Assembly: GCA_021292105.1 (NCBI GenBank)
Contig: CM037873.1
Span: forward strand, 18,716,527 to 18,780,526
DNA from: Anadara kagoshimensis
Taxonomy: Eukaryota > Mollusca > Bivalvia > Arcoida > Arcidae
Direction of reading: 5' to 3'
DNA: 64,000 nucleotides
Each line of letters opens with the position of its first letter. Within the stretch, counting starts at the first letter, position 1. The notes under the pieces are model-generated. The model saw nothing but the letters and a program-made list of their open reading frames with translations, searched no databases and had not been told where the DNA came from. The position numbers and the translations under genes were made by a program. Positions 22,150 through 34,730 of the stretch are shown piece after piece.

Positions 22150-22537
22150 AACATCTGCTGAAAAAATGATGGCAACAATATTTTGGTATGCGAAATGTGT
22201 TATTATATTCGACTTGTACCCAAGAGAAGTACAATAACTGGAGTGCACTATGCAAACTTGCCAGATCAACTGAGCACCATCATCCATGAAAAAATGCCGA
22301 TGTAAACGGTGTTTTGCTGCAAGAGTCCACAATTGCATTTTGCAATAAATGCTGAAAAGCATTCCAAAAATTGTAAAAAAAAAAAAAAAAAGAAGCCGTG
22401 AAAACAGTTGAGGAGTGGATCAATGGAAAACCTTACTTTTTCTGTTCTGGGCTAATGGCACTTGAACACAGTTGGTCTAAGTGGATTTCAACCTAAGGTA
22501 AATTAGATTGGTTACTTATTGATTCGCCCTCGTACAT
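22150..22537 (+). pseudogene. mariner fragment with right terminal inverted repeat
   Basis: On the + strand, remnants of the FWDAKGVIM, ITGVYYANLL and KGVLLQQDNARVH blocks are recognisable, followed after a poly(A)-like run by VKTVEEWINGK and GLMALEHSWSKW, the mariner C terminus. The sequence ends TACTTATTGATTCGCCCTCG, a mariner-type terminal repeat. The fossil near 32.2-32.8 kb is of the same family and ends with the same repeat. No left end seen; many lesions. Confidence 0.7.
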
Positions 22538-22615
22538 GTACCATCCACAATAAACCCCTGTAATATTGGGTGCAAATTTTGTGTAATGAAACAGCTACAG
22601 ACGTGTTGATATATA

Positions 22616-23637
22616 CAGGTCAATGTCAAAATTAACGTCACCCCTACTGTGTCAAAATTAACGTCACCCCTATCGAAAATCAATTATCTAATTAGCTTTG
22701 ATTAAAAAGCAAATAATTTGGAGCTGAATGGTAAATGAACGACATTATAAAATAGAACACAAGACAAAGAAACCAATCATTAAGTATTTAATATCGCCTT
22801 GGTACAAACAAACACCATTAATACTTAGTTGAGGCACCACGAACTCTTTTAACAGACTGAACACGTCTGTGAAGACTGTCGTATAACTTTTCAAGATAGT
22901 TCTTATTTATCCTGTACCAATGCTTTTTGACGCTTTCCCATAGATCATTACACGATTTTGGATTGTCCATTGCGACGTCCTTTTTCAAAGCATCCCACAG
23001 ATTTTCAATCGGACTCATATCTGGCGAGTTTGATGGCCAATCTAAAATATGAATTTGTTTAGACTCTAGGAAACGCCTGGTAGATCTGGAATTATGGGCA
23101 GGAGCCATAGCCTTTTAGGATAATCAGTGTTGTTTTAAAAAAACAAATGTCAAAAAAGCAAAAGAATCAACATATATGAAACCAATAAAGAAGGATGTTA
23201 ACTTGCCTTAATAGCTTCTTTGATCAGACACCACGATCTTCTTTCAACTGTGCCTTTTGGCTGCCACGAAATGATGACGAACGTTTCTGATTTTGTAAAT
23301 ATTTGAGTCATATTTTAAACGGTTTTTAATTTATTTGCCGGGAATTTTTCGGTGTATCCATTAGGAAATGGAACGAACTGAGGCCATTTATGATTTTCGT
23401 ATAAAAAATGTTTTAAATAATGTTTCTGAACTGAAATTTACCTCAACAACTGAAAGAAATGCTGGATATTGAGAATTCAACGACAATTTGTAAATTAAAG
23501 GGGAGCAAATTCTTAAGAAAAAAATTATGGAACTTCAGTTTAAACATTTTTGCTGCAAATCTGGCAGAATTGCAGGGCTGCAGGGGTGACGTTTATTTTG
23601 ACACAGTAGGGGTGACGTTAATTTTGACATTGACCTG
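22616..23637 (-). mobile_element. Internally deleted Tc1-like DNA transposon
   Basis: The ends are inverted repeats of about 53 bases, each containing two direct copies of CAAAATTAACGTCACCCCT (in one copy AATAAACGTCACCCC). TA dinucleotides flank both ends at 22614-22615 and 23638-23639. The left end starts CAGGTCAATGTC and the right end closes GACATTGACCTG. The interior retains only the last quarter of a transposase, so the copy cannot move by itself. Confidence 0.9.
22818..23108 (-). pseudogene. Tc1-like transposase, C-terminal fragment
   Basis: The 96-residue stretch carries APAHNSRSTRRFLES (the region just after the second catalytic Asp, which is itself missing at the truncation edge), DWPSNSPDMSPIENLWDALK with the third catalytic acidic residue Glu, and a normal C-terminal helical tail. 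These are the hallmarks of Tc1-family DDE enzymes. The paired helix-turn-helix DNA-binding domain and the first catalytic Asp are absent. The fragment itself has no internal stop and is well preserved. Confidence 0.85.
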
Positions 23638-24124
23638 TAAATACTGAAGGCTAACGGTTGATACTGGTGCTTTATTAAATGTATTTGATAGTAGTAGTTA
23701 TGTGCTTTATTAACTTATTTGATAGTAGTATTTGTGGCGTTTTTGGTCCATGTGTCTCGTAGAGGAGTTCCTACCACCCACAATAAAACCCTTGTAGGAT
23801 AGGGTGAAACAGAATGTACATGTTTTGTAATGAAACAGCTACAGACGTGTTGATATATAAACCCTGAAGGCTAACGGTTGATACTGATGCTTTATTTACA
23901 GTAGTAGTTGTGGCGTTGGTGGTGCGTGTGTCTCGTTGAGGCGTTCCTTCAACCTTAGACTGCGGATCCCAGAACGATATTCAGTCCTGTTGCATCTGCG
24001 TGTATACGTCTGTGTTAGTGTAGTGCAAAGATTTATGCATGTGACTTGTTTAACAAAACTTGGAGATGACCATCAGAGAAACATAATATTCACCCTGTTT
24101 TTGTTTATCATCAATGATGTTTAA

Positions 24125-27056
24125 TGTGCTACATATACCCTATACTGTGCTACACTACTCCACTACAGTATACAATCTACTCTGCTTCAGGAATCTATAC
24201 TGTGCTACATGTACCCTATACTGTGTTACACTACTCCGCTAAAGTATACACTCTACTCTGCTTCAGGACCCTATACTGTGCTACATGTACCCTATACTAT
24301 GTTACACTACTCTGCTACAGTATACAATCTACTCTGCTTCAGGACCCTATACTGTGCTACATGTACCCTATACTATGTTACACTACTCTGCTACAGTATA
24401 CACTCTACTCTGCTTCAGGACCCTATACTGTGCTACATGTACCCTATACTGTGCTACACTACTCCGCTACAGTATACACTCTACTCTGCTTCAGGACCCT
24501 ATACTGTGCTACATGTACCCTATACTGTGTTACACTACTCCGCTAAAGTATACACTCTACTCTGCTTCAGGACCCTATACTGTGCTACATGTACCCTATA
24601 CTATGTTACACTACTCTGCTACAGTATACAATCTACTCTGCTTCAGGACCCTATACTGTGCTACATGTACCCTATACTATGTTACACTACTCCGCTACAG
24701 TATACAATCTACTCTGCTTCAGGACCCTATACTGTGCTACATGTACCCTATACTGTGCTACACTACTCCGCTACAGTATACAATCTACTCTGCTTCAGGA
24801 CCCTATACTGTGTTACACTACTCCGCTACAGTATACACTCTACTCTGCATCAGTATCCTATACTGTGTCACATATACCCTGTACTCTGCTACAGTACCCT
24901 ATACTGTGCCACATATACCCTGTACTCTGCTACAGTATACAATCTACTCTGCATCGGTATCCTATACTGTGTCACATATACCCTGTACTCTGCTACAGTA
25001 CCCTATACTGTGCCACATATACCCTGTACTCTGCTTCAGTACTCTATACGGTGCCATATATACCCTGTACTCAGCTTCAGTACTCTATACTGTGCTACAT
25101 GTACCCTGTACTCTGCTTCAGTACCCTATACTGTGCCACATATACCCTGTACTCTGCTTCAGTACTCTATACGGTGCCATATATACCATGTACCCTGCTT
25201 CAGTACTCTATACGGTGCCATATATACCATGTACCCTGCTTCAGTACTCTATACTGTGTCACATATACCCTGTTCTCTGCTTCAGTACCCTATACTGTGC
25301 CACATATACCCTGTGCTCTGCTTCAGTACCCTATACTGTGCCACATATACCCTGTACTCTGCTTCAGTACTCTATACGGTGCCATATATACCATGTACCC
25401 TGCTTCAGTACTCTATACGGTGCCATATATACCCTGTACTCAGCTTCAGTACTCTATACTGTGCTACATGTACCCTGCACTTTGCTACAAGAGCCCTGTA
25501 CTCTGTTACAGTATACAATCTACTCTGCTAAAGTATCCTATACTGTGCCAAATATACCCTGTACTCTGCTACATGTACCCTGTACTCTGCTACATGCTCC
25601 CTGTACTCATCTACATTATACACTCTACTCTGCTTCAGTACACTTTACTGTGTCACATGTCCTCTGCAATATATACCATGTACTCTGCTAGATGTACCCT
25701 GTACTCTGCTACATGTACACTGTACTCTGCTACATGCTCCCTGTACTCATCTACATTATACACTCTACTCTGCTTCAGTACACTTTACTGTGCCACATGT
25801 ACTCTGCAATATGTACCATGTACTCTGCTAGATGTACCCTGTACTCTGCTAGATGTACCCCGTACTTTGCTATATGTACAATGTACTCTGCTACATGTGC
25901 CCTGTAACCTGCTATAGTATACACTCTACTCTGCTACATGTGCCCTGTAACCTGCTATAGTATACACTCTACTCTGCTACATGTACCCCGTACTTTGCTA
26001 TATGTACAATGTACTCTGCTACATGTGCCCTGTAACCTGCTATAGTATACACTCTACTCTGCTACATGTGCCCTGTAACCTGCTATAGTATACACTCTAC
26101 TCTGCTACATGTACCCCGTACTTTGCTATATGTACAATGTACTCTGCTACATGTGCCCTGTAACCTGCTATAGTATACACTCTACTCTGCTACATGTGCC
26201 CTGTAACCTGCTATAGTATACACTCTACTCTGCTACATGTGCCCTGTAACCTGCTATAGTATACACTCTACTCTGCTACATGTGCCCTGTAACCTGCTAT
26301 AGTATACACTCTACTCTGCTACATGTACCCCGTACTTTGCTATATGTACAATGTACTCTGCTACATGTGCCCTGTAACCTGCTATAGTATACACTCTACT
26401 CTGCTACATGTGCCCTGTAACCTGCTATAGTATACACTCTACTCTGCTACATGTGCCCTGTAACCTGCTATAGTATACACTCTACTCTGCTACATGTACC
26501 CCGTACTTTGCTATATGTACAATGTACTCTGCTACATGTGCCCTGTAACCTGCTATAGTATACACTCTACTCTGCTACATGTGCCCTGTAACCTGCTATA
26601 GTATACACTCTACTCTGCTACATGTGCCCTGTAACCTGCTATAGTATACACTCTACTCTGCTACATGTACCCCGTACTTTGCTATATGTACAATGTACTC
26701 TGCTACATGTGCCCTGTAACCTGCTATAGTATACACTCTACTCTGCTACATGTGCCCTGTAACCTGCTATAGTATACACTCTACTCTGCTACATGTGCCC
26801 TGTAACCTGCTATAGTATACACTCTACTCTGCTACATGTGCCCTGTAACCTGCTATAGTATACACTCTACTCTGCTACATGTGCCCTGTAACCTGCTATA
26901 GTATACACTCTACTCTGCTACATGTGCCCTGTAACCTGCTATAGTATACACTCTACTCTGCTACATGTGCCCTGTAACCTGCTATAGTATACACTCTACT
27001 CTGCTACATGTGCCCTGTAACCTGCTATAGTATACACTCTACTCTGCTACATGTTC
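24125..27056. repeat. Large satellite of (TA/TG)C-CCTG-TACTCTGCTACA-type units
   Basis: Nearly 3 kb of related units in three zones. From 24125 to about 24850 the unit is 76 bases and highly uniform (TGTGCTACATGT at 24201, 24277, 24353 and so on). From about 24850 to 25880 units of roughly 19-60 bases are mixed and diverged. From 25880 to 27056 the array is very regular, with a 43-base unit A and a 42-base unit B. The strand is strikingly poor in G. Open frames of 440-470 codons in all three + frames are a consequence of the repeat and are not annotated as genes. Confidence 0.95.
25880..27056. repeat. Higher-order 43/42-bp array
   Basis: Unit A starts with GTGCCCTGTAACCTG; unit B carries CCCCGTACTTTGCTATATG. 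Reading from 25897 the order is AAB AAB AAAAB AAAB AAAB, then eight A units to the end. Copies of each type look essentially identical, so the zone is recently amplified by multi-unit exchange. Confidence 0.9.
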
Positions 27057-28253
27057 CGTATACTTTACATTATATTTACTTTTTGTGAATAAAAACTAAT
27101 AATAATAATAGTTAGGAATAACAACTAATAATAACAATAATAACAATAACAATATAAATTATAAATAATTATAATAAAATTGAATTGAGAAACATTTCAG
27201 TTTCAAAAATAATAAAAAGATGATAAATATTTAAGTTTCAAATAATGCATTAAAAGATGCGAAATTGGCATTTATGAGGTTGAACACGAAATTCCTAAAC
27301 TTAATCCTCTATCACAACAACTGTAATGCTAAACTAACACCTATTGTCTTGCATGTAGGAATAGAGGGAAGACACCACGTAATAGTATCGGTGCATTGTC
27401 AGTTATTACCGAATTATCTAATCTAGTCACGTACAAAGTCGGCAGGCAGTTTTATAAATATTTATATAAAAAGTTTTGTGACAAATTGTACACACACATA
27501 TATGAAGCGTGTACTGTCCAGACTGTCAAAGCTTAACACTACACTAATGAATCAAAGGCTTATCTGAGTCCTTTGTTAAGTATATCTCGGCAGCTGCTAT
27601 ATATTTCTTGGCAGCTTTTCAGTCACTTAACCATAAATCATCATTACAAATATATTTTCTTCAGGGAATGTAGCCTTTTACACAATTTTACTTTTTTCTA
27701 GCGTCATGTTATTATTAGGAGGTGACCTAATATAATGCGCAATGTGTGCCTATTTAAAAAATCCGTACAATTTTTGTAAAAACATACATGATCTTTTAGT
27801 TATTTGTCATGTACACATTTAAGGTGAGGTCAGTAAAAATTAAAATAACTGTTACACTCTACAATATTGATTTTATAAATAATGAATGATGCTCTGGTTT
27901 TATTTTGGACTTCTTAGAATCCATTTAATGCATATTTTCAAACGGAGAATGACGCTAGTTAAAACAGACAAAGATCGGCCAACTGGATGGAATGTTTAAA
28001 AGATCTTCCTTGTAGAAAAAAATTCTACGGAATGAGGAAGATTTTTTCGACAATTTGAACGGCCCCGATGGAAATAAAAGAGGGTTCCGGAGAGAATGAG
28101 TTTGGACCAAAATTACCAATGCTGTCGATGTTGATGCGTAATATGAGGACAGTCTTAGCTGCATGTTCAATTATTTTTGTCATTAAATTATGATCTGCGG
28201 TTGTTGCTTCTGAGGTCAAACAGACGTATCACGAATTAACTGCGATTGATTTT
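27057..28253. other. Unassigned AT-rich sequence
   Basis: (AATAA)n-like simple sequence lies at 27095-27150. No gene is recognisable; the minus-strand frames near 27955-28219 overlap each other and have no motif. Confidence 0.5.
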
Positions 28254-28600
28254 TTAAGCTCACCTGATGCGCTATTATATACCCACTCCCTGTCCATGTC
28301 ATGCATAACCCGTCGTATAAACTTTACTTTAAAATCTTCTATTCCAAATCTGCTTGATCAAATTGGATAATTATGACAGTTACCATGCCTAGGTGAAGGG
28401 CTTTCAAAATTTCAGAAATTCACGGGTCATGTCCCCTTTAGCCCCAAAAAAAGGGGAAATGATGAAAATATTTTAAAATCTTCTCCTCCGAACAAACAAG
28501 AGAATTAGCTTTAATAGCTAATGTACAACATACGCCTAGTGAGAGGGGAATTGCTAAAATGTCTATATTTGTCAATTTTTAGCTGTGTATTAATCCATTG
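28254..28600 (-). mobile_element. Truncated hairpin-ended element (family of copies C and E)
   Basis: It begins AAGCTCACCTGATGCG, the GCTCACCTGA terminus, and continues with GTCCCCTTTAGCCCC and a TCTTCTCCTCCGAAC stretch that correspond to the head of copy E at 63.0-63.3 kb. The tandem core is missing. Old fragment. Confidence 0.55.
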
Positions 28601-29260
28601 CAGGTAGACCTGAGATATTTTAGATGAAGCATTCTTATGACAAGTAATCATTAATGTGTTCATTACTTTACATATTGCATTGGTCCCAAATGCTGAAAAT
28701 TTAGATTTTCTCTGTAATCAATATAGACCATGCGATATTGACCATACCCTCATTTGAGTGTCAAGGTCAATGGGTGTCTTGATTAAAATATACACAGATA
28801 TGTATATGGGTTTTTTTTCAAAAATAATATGTGTGGTGCAAAATTTACACATTAAACAACACTGTCTCAAGAAAGTGAAAGCTGGTGAAGAAATTAAGAC
28901 TTGCCACAAAATCCGCTAAACATATTTTCTACAAAGCAAGTTCCCGATTTTCGGTCATTTAGACTAAAAGTTGTAAATACCAACCCGTATCTATTTAGTA
29001 TCCCCATATAACAAACTTCACTTACATGTATAGGTGCGTAAAATCTAAATATTATTTTTATTTATTTTTTTATTCACATTTAAAATCTTAATCTAAATAT
29101 CAGTTACACCTGCAACGTAATCATAGCCTTCACCAAGAAAATGTGTATAATATTTTGCATTTGTTTCAATAAATTTTTCATATCTTATTTCTGTCCAACT
29201 AGAAAAATCTGCATCTGGAACCAACTAAACAATAGTATCATGCAAAGATGCTGTATCAAG
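28601..29260. other. Unassigned AT-rich sequence
   Basis: A single TCAAGGTCA motif is present near 28757. No gene. Confidence 0.4.
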
Positions 29261-29264
29261 TTCA

Positions 29265-29425
29265 TATATAGAGGATCTTGTATGAGTGTTTATGTAATAT
29301 TGAATTTATTAAACGAGTTGAATAATTTTTTATGCAACGAGCCTTGGCGAGTTGCATAAAACATTATTCAACGAGTTTAATAAATTCAATATTGCATAAA
29401 CACGAATGCAAGATTCTATTTATTA
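29265..29425. repeat. Fold-back element, family 1, copy 1
   Basis: Arms of about 62 bases (29278-29339 and 29351-29412) are near-perfect inverted repeats, containing TATTGAATTTATTAAACGAG and its complement. The asymmetric centre is GAGCCTTGGCGA. The outer ends continue as degenerate AATAGAATC. The same centre and outer ends recur at 39.5 and 54.2 kb. Confidence 0.85.
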
Positions 29426-29815
29426 TATAATCCCCCAAAAACGGGTTTTCGTAGATTTAAAACTTTTCTTCTCATTATAAGAAAACAGCCGATTGACCGA
29501 AAACAAGTTCATTTTTTCGTGTACATCCTGCTGAAATATTAAAAGCATACAATAGTCTCTTCGCAGGATACAAAAACAAAACAAAAATTTCAATTTAAAT
29601 ACAATGTATCTTCTTTTCAGAAGATAAGTACAAAAGTATCAGCTTAAATTAGAATCAACAAACAGTGTCAAATGAAACAAACAACTGTGAACAAGGTCAA
29701 TTTTGTGACGTCACTCTGGAATGACTTTTATGCTTTTATGACGTCACACTCATTCAATACGATTTTTATTGTATGACCGTATTACATGGATTATTGAGTA
29801 GATTATATAATAAAA
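29426..29815. other. AT-rich segment bounded by short inverted repeats
   Basis: TTATTATATAATC near 29419 and GATTATATAATAA near 29803 are inverted with respect to each other, about 390 bases apart, and could mark a small non-autonomous element adjoining the fold-back. Two TGACGTCA octamers (29706 and 29739) lie inside. No coding. Confidence 0.35.
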
Positions 29816-30042
29816 ATAATTTCATGTTTTCGCAAAAAATAAATGCAGCAGTTGTGTGTATTTTCAGTCAAATACTACATTTATGCTAAATTTATATATA
29901 GCGAAGTTTTGACTTGTTTTTTAAATATGGCTTAAATATTAACCTGTAAAGCTATATATATTTCTTACCTTTGTATACTAAACAAGAATAAAAATCTTTT
30001 AGACAAATATTGGTTAACATGGCAACGAGAACTATAAAAAAA

Positions 30043-32165
30043 ATAAGAGGCCCAAGGGTTTGAAGGTGACGGTATGTACACATCTCATGCAGTGGTTCAA
30101 TAGCAATAAAAGTTAAAAGAGAATGTTCATATTTTCAGCAGTTAGGGCCAATATACCACAATTTTTTGCAAATTAATCCTAACTTGTCCTTAATGTTTAA
30201 AGTTTTGGAGATAATTAACCATTTCTGTATTCGTTTGCATCTGTGACCTTGACCTTTGAACCCATGATCTTCATTCATATACATGTATGCATATCAAAAT
30301 GATCATTATGCCAATGACTACAAGTTTCTAATATTACAAAAGATGTAATTTACCAGTTCAGTATTCGTTTGCACCTGTGACCCTGACTTTTGACCCTATA
30401 ACCTTTATTCATATATACAAAATCGCTATGTCATTATATACATATACAATATTCTCATATACTTCCCTATACAAACAAATGTATAGTTTTCGAGATAACT
30501 AACCATATCAGTATTCGCTTCCATCTGTAACTTTGACCTTCGAACCCTATATCAAAATGATTGTTACATCAATACCAACAGCATTCTGCTCTACATTATT
30601 ATTAGGCCAATGCCTACAATATTCTAACATGCATGTCTATAAAAAAATATAGTTTTTTAGATGATTAACCGTTTTAGTATTCGTTTGCACCTGTGATCTT
30701 CACCTGTGATCTTCACCTTTGATCAATTCATATATGAAAATAATCCTTGTGCCATTATATACAATATTATACAAAAAGTTTATAGTTTTCCAGATAAGAA
30801 ACTACAATGTTTGCATGTGACCTTGACCTTTGAACCCATGACCTTCATTCATATATCAAAATGACCATTAGACCAATGCCTACAATATTCTAATACACAT
30901 GCCTATACAAAATGTTTATAGTTTTTGAGATTTTGAATCTGTGACCTTAACCTGTTAACCAATGATCTTCATTTATATATCAAATGACCGTTAGACCAAT
31001 GCCTATAGCAGTCTAATACACATGTCCATACAAAATTTTGAGATAATCTATCATTTCAGTATGCTTTTGCTTCTGTGACCGTGACCTTTGACCTCATTAC
31101 CTCCATTGATATATCAAAATAATCATTATGCCATTATATACCACATTATAATATACATGGCTATACAAATGTTTATAATTTTCGAGATAATAAACCATTC
31201 TTCTATTATTTTGGCCTTTGAACCCATGCCCTTCATTCATATATCGTTAGGCCAATGCCTACAATACTCTAATGTATATTTCGATACAAAAATGACAGTT
31301 TTTGAGATAATTAACTATTTCTGTATTCGTTTGCATCTGTGACTTTGATATTTGATCCAATGACCTTCATTAATAAATTTAAATAATCCTTGCGCTACTA
31401 TAATTACAAATTATACCAGTTTTAATTTTACAGCACTAGACGGCCGTTTCGGAATACAATTCCTCATTAGTAGTGCTTGGACCAAAATTATTTTGAAGAT
31501 GTTGAAAAGCTACCCAAACGACCAAAATATATTTTACCAAATTAAGCTAAGGAAATACTTTGCATGAGGGAGTATACCTTAGTTTTGAGAAATTTCTAAT
31601 TTTTACTTGCAGGAAATTTAGACAATTCTAGTATATTTCTGACAATAATACGACATTATTGCCTACTGAGTTATAAACAATATTCTAATATACATGCCTA
31701 TATAAAAGTTTATAGTTTTCAAAATAATTAACCAATTCAGTATCTGTCTGCATCTTAGCCTTGACCATTTAACACATGACCTTCGTTCATATATCAAAAT
31801 GATTGTTAGGCCAATGCCTACAATATTCTAACATATATGCCTATAGAATAAGTTTATAGTTTTCCAGATATATTGACAAATGTACTAACTATATCAATGT
31901 CCCCTCAAGTACCTTGCCATTTCCTCATGTTGGACCCTTCAGAAGTACGATTCGTGCAAATCTGAAACCAGTTGCCCTAAATATGTTTTACATGAAATAT
32001 CTAAACTAAATCTCTTGCTTGTTCAGAGGAGATGATTTTTAAGCGTTTTACAATTTCCCCTTTATTGGACCCCTTCATTTGTGCAAATCTGAACGCTCTT
32101 TACCTCTTTTACATCTTTACTTCCAAATATCATCAAATTTGGCAAAATGAATTAAACTAATTTCT
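30043..32165 (+). mobile_element. Hairpin-ended element with 145-bp core, copy C
   Basis: The left end AAGAGGCCCAAGGG and CTCATGCAG(T/A)GG match, inverted, the right end of copy E at the window's end. A long tandem core of about ten diverged 140-150 base units (marker GTGACCTTGACCTTTGAAC and variants) runs from 30170 to 31870. Unique sequence follows, with CAAATCTGAAACCAG and CCAAATATCATCAAATTTGG, which are the complements of the head of copy E. The right terminus is lost where mariner sequence begins near 32170. A short unrelated patch (31425-31500, with GACGGCCGTTTCGG) may be a later insertion. Core units are much more diverged than in copy A. Confidence 0.7.
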
Positions 32166-32199
32166 ATTAGCTAACAGCTCGTTGGGTCCCTAATAAAGC

Positions 32200-32830
32200 G
32201 ATGAGCCATTGGCAACCAAAGCATCAATTTGCAGATTTTTTCTTGGGGAAAAAATGGTTTTACAATGTTTGCCAAAGCACTCTGGTCGTCTAGTGCTGTA
32301 AAATTAAAACTAGTACATGTATATGCAATTTGCAGTGCTTTACTTTTTAGGTCAAAAGATGATACTCATAGTACTTTGGGACGCAAAAAGTGTTATTATG
32401 TTGGACTTTAACTTAAGAAAAGTGCAATAACTGGAGTGTACAATGCAAAGATGCTAACCATTTTAGAACCATCATTAGTTAAAAAACCAAGGTACACTCT
32501 CAAAAGGTGTTTTGCAGCAACAGGACAACGCGAGAGTCAACACTTGTATTCTGTAGAGCGAAACTGGTATGAATTAATACCACGTCCTGTCTATTTGCCT
32601 GACCTTGCTCCAAGCGACTTCTTCCTTTTCCAAAAATTGAAAAAATGATATCAGTGAACGGTCTGACGAAGAAGTCGTGAAGACATTTGCGGAGTGGATC
32701 AAATTGAAATGACACTTTGGTCTGATGGCACTTGAAGGCCTTTGCATAACACTATATTGCAATTACATCGAAACAGAATATGTGGATATTCGGAAATAAG
32801 TTAGGCTGGTTACTTATTAACTGGCTCTCG
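32200..32830 (+). pseudogene. mariner transposase fossil with right terminal repeat
   Basis: On the + strand, degenerate LGRKKCYYVGL, then FAATGQRESQH (position of LLQQDNARVH), then the well-kept PVYLPDLAPSDFFLFQKLKK with the mariner third catalytic Asp (SPDLAPSDFFLF), and a damaged C terminus. It ends GGTTACTTATTAACTGGCTC, a diverged mariner end. The best open stretch is 32436-32648. It belongs to the same mariner family as the copy at 22.15-22.54 kb and appears inserted in copy C. Confidence 0.75.
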
Positions 32831-33786
32831 TATATATGAAGTTTCAAGCATTTTGATTCATGACAATATTTAAAGATATCATCATTTAATGTTACTCTTA
32901 ACTTTAATGAACACCAATTTCAACCTGCTTCGCAAACTTGAAAGGGCTTAATTCAGAGAACATTCCTAAAGTTTCATTGTTATAAGTAAACCGGCTCTGG
33001 AAAAATGTTTTAAATCAAGTTTGCGGACGATAGACAGTATGTGTCAGTTGTTTTCACATACATTATAGAAACGCTAGGACGTTGTGTTTTGCATTTTGAC
33101 AAATATCGTTCTTTCATTAGTCAAAAGTTCTATTCAGCAAGGGTTAGTTCATGATATATGACATGCGAGAAAGACCGATTCAAAATTTACCTGATATTCC
33201 ATCGTATGTCCACCATTCATTCCAAAGTGACTCTGCGCCTAAAATAGAAGATATATCAGTAGTTACATGTCAAGTAAATAAAAAATTACTAAAACATATT
33301 GTTCGAAATGACAGAGAGAGAGAACATTTGTCATGAATTAGAAAATACGCTTCCATAAAAACTAATTTGCGTAGCGATGTAAATTTCATGCAAAAAGAGT
33401 CCAAAACAGTGGACAAGCACCGAGGTGACGGAGAGGAAATTAAATATATAATCAATGGAAATATAAAAATGCCAACCATTTACAATTTTATGTCGATATT
33501 TTAATGGTCTTAACTACTTGTAATTAAGCTATACAATGGCAAAACAATAGTGTGACTGAATATAAATCGCGCAAAATCTGGATTCTTTTTTTTCATTCTT
33601 TATTTAATCGTACAAACTTAACTTCTCAATCCCTATCAATTAATTTACAAATCATTAGTACTATTACAAAAGACTCGTGCAAATGTTAAAGAACACAGAA
33701 TGGAATTTCACAAGAGTATAGACGTTGTATCGTTCGTCGTTGTATCAACGATACAACGAATCAGTACTGGACAAGATTGTGTTTTG

Positions 33787-33823
<37 letters not shown>

Positions 33824-34728
33824 ATACAAGTCATGCGATAAAATGTAAGCAAATGCAGTAATTGTCTAAGGCTTAAAATCTTTACCCACAGTTTAAATTC
33901 CACTCAACATTTCGCTAAACTAATCTAGCTTAGAACATCTGGGTCCAGAAAAGTTGTCTTCCAGATGGTCTGCAGAATCTTTATCAAATACATTACTGTG
34001 TTACGGACCCAAATTTAGGGTTTGATAACATGACAAAACCATTTATTTTGGTACAAGATCGATTTAGCAACATCAAAAACCGAACAGTATATACAGTTGA
34101 TGTTTAGTAAACTATTTTCTGTACATAACCGTTTAATTGTTCCATGCTGAAAATGTAACCTATAGAAGGTTAACGGTTCTTCAAAAGTTTGAACCAATGA
34201 ATGACTTGTATGCCTAGCTTATGCAAAGAAGATAATTTTGTGCACGTTTTATGAAGATTCACCGATACATTTCGTTTCTACAATGTTTACAAGGTGTTTG
34301 TATTACTTCTAAAGAGTGTTAAAAAGCCATTTTGTATTTGCCTACGTATTGACCAACATTACCATACAGGAACCTGACCTAGATTCGTCAAGAGAATCAT
34401 AGCTGATCCAAGTTTTGTTGTGGAGATTAAAATAAACTTGTTGTTTCTGGTGTCTTTAAGTTTGTCTACGATTTGAATTAGTGACATATTAATTGACCCA
34501 ACATGGCACTAACTTGACCTTGCTTTTGTCAAAAGGATTATTCTTAGCAATTTTAACGAAGATTGCAGAAATGTGTGTAGCAATGACACATATTTTGTTT
34601 TTAGAATTATTATTTAGAATAGTGACCAATAGTGACTTTTTAGGTCATTCTAAACCAAAAATTAAGGATGTCAGTAATACAGCATGAATCGCAAGAAATC
34701 TACAAAATGAAGGGATTATTATAAAAGT
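32831..34728. other. Unassigned AT-rich sequence
   Basis: Contains a poly(T) run near 33787-33815 and a small set of CGTTGTATCGTT inverted repeats near 33724-33764. No gene recognised. Confidence 0.5.
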
Positions 34729-34730
34729 AA

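Larger units (their letters stand above)
22540..23935 (+). repeat. Two tandem copies of an about 200-bp unit, one split by a Tc1-like element
   Basis: Markers AATGAAACAGCTACAGACGT (near 22588 and 23829), GAAGGCTAACGGTTGATACT (near 23646 and 23867) and a TGTGTCTCGT(T/A)GAGG block (near 23750 and 23930) occur twice in the same order. In the first copy a 1-kb element lies between the first and second markers. In the second copy they are nearly adjacent. Confidence 0.85.

Noticed and set aside
24124-25917. Three long overlapping open frames in the satellite as genes
   Set aside because: All frames are open because of the repeat unit; no start context, no non-repeat domain, and frames end where the array changes.
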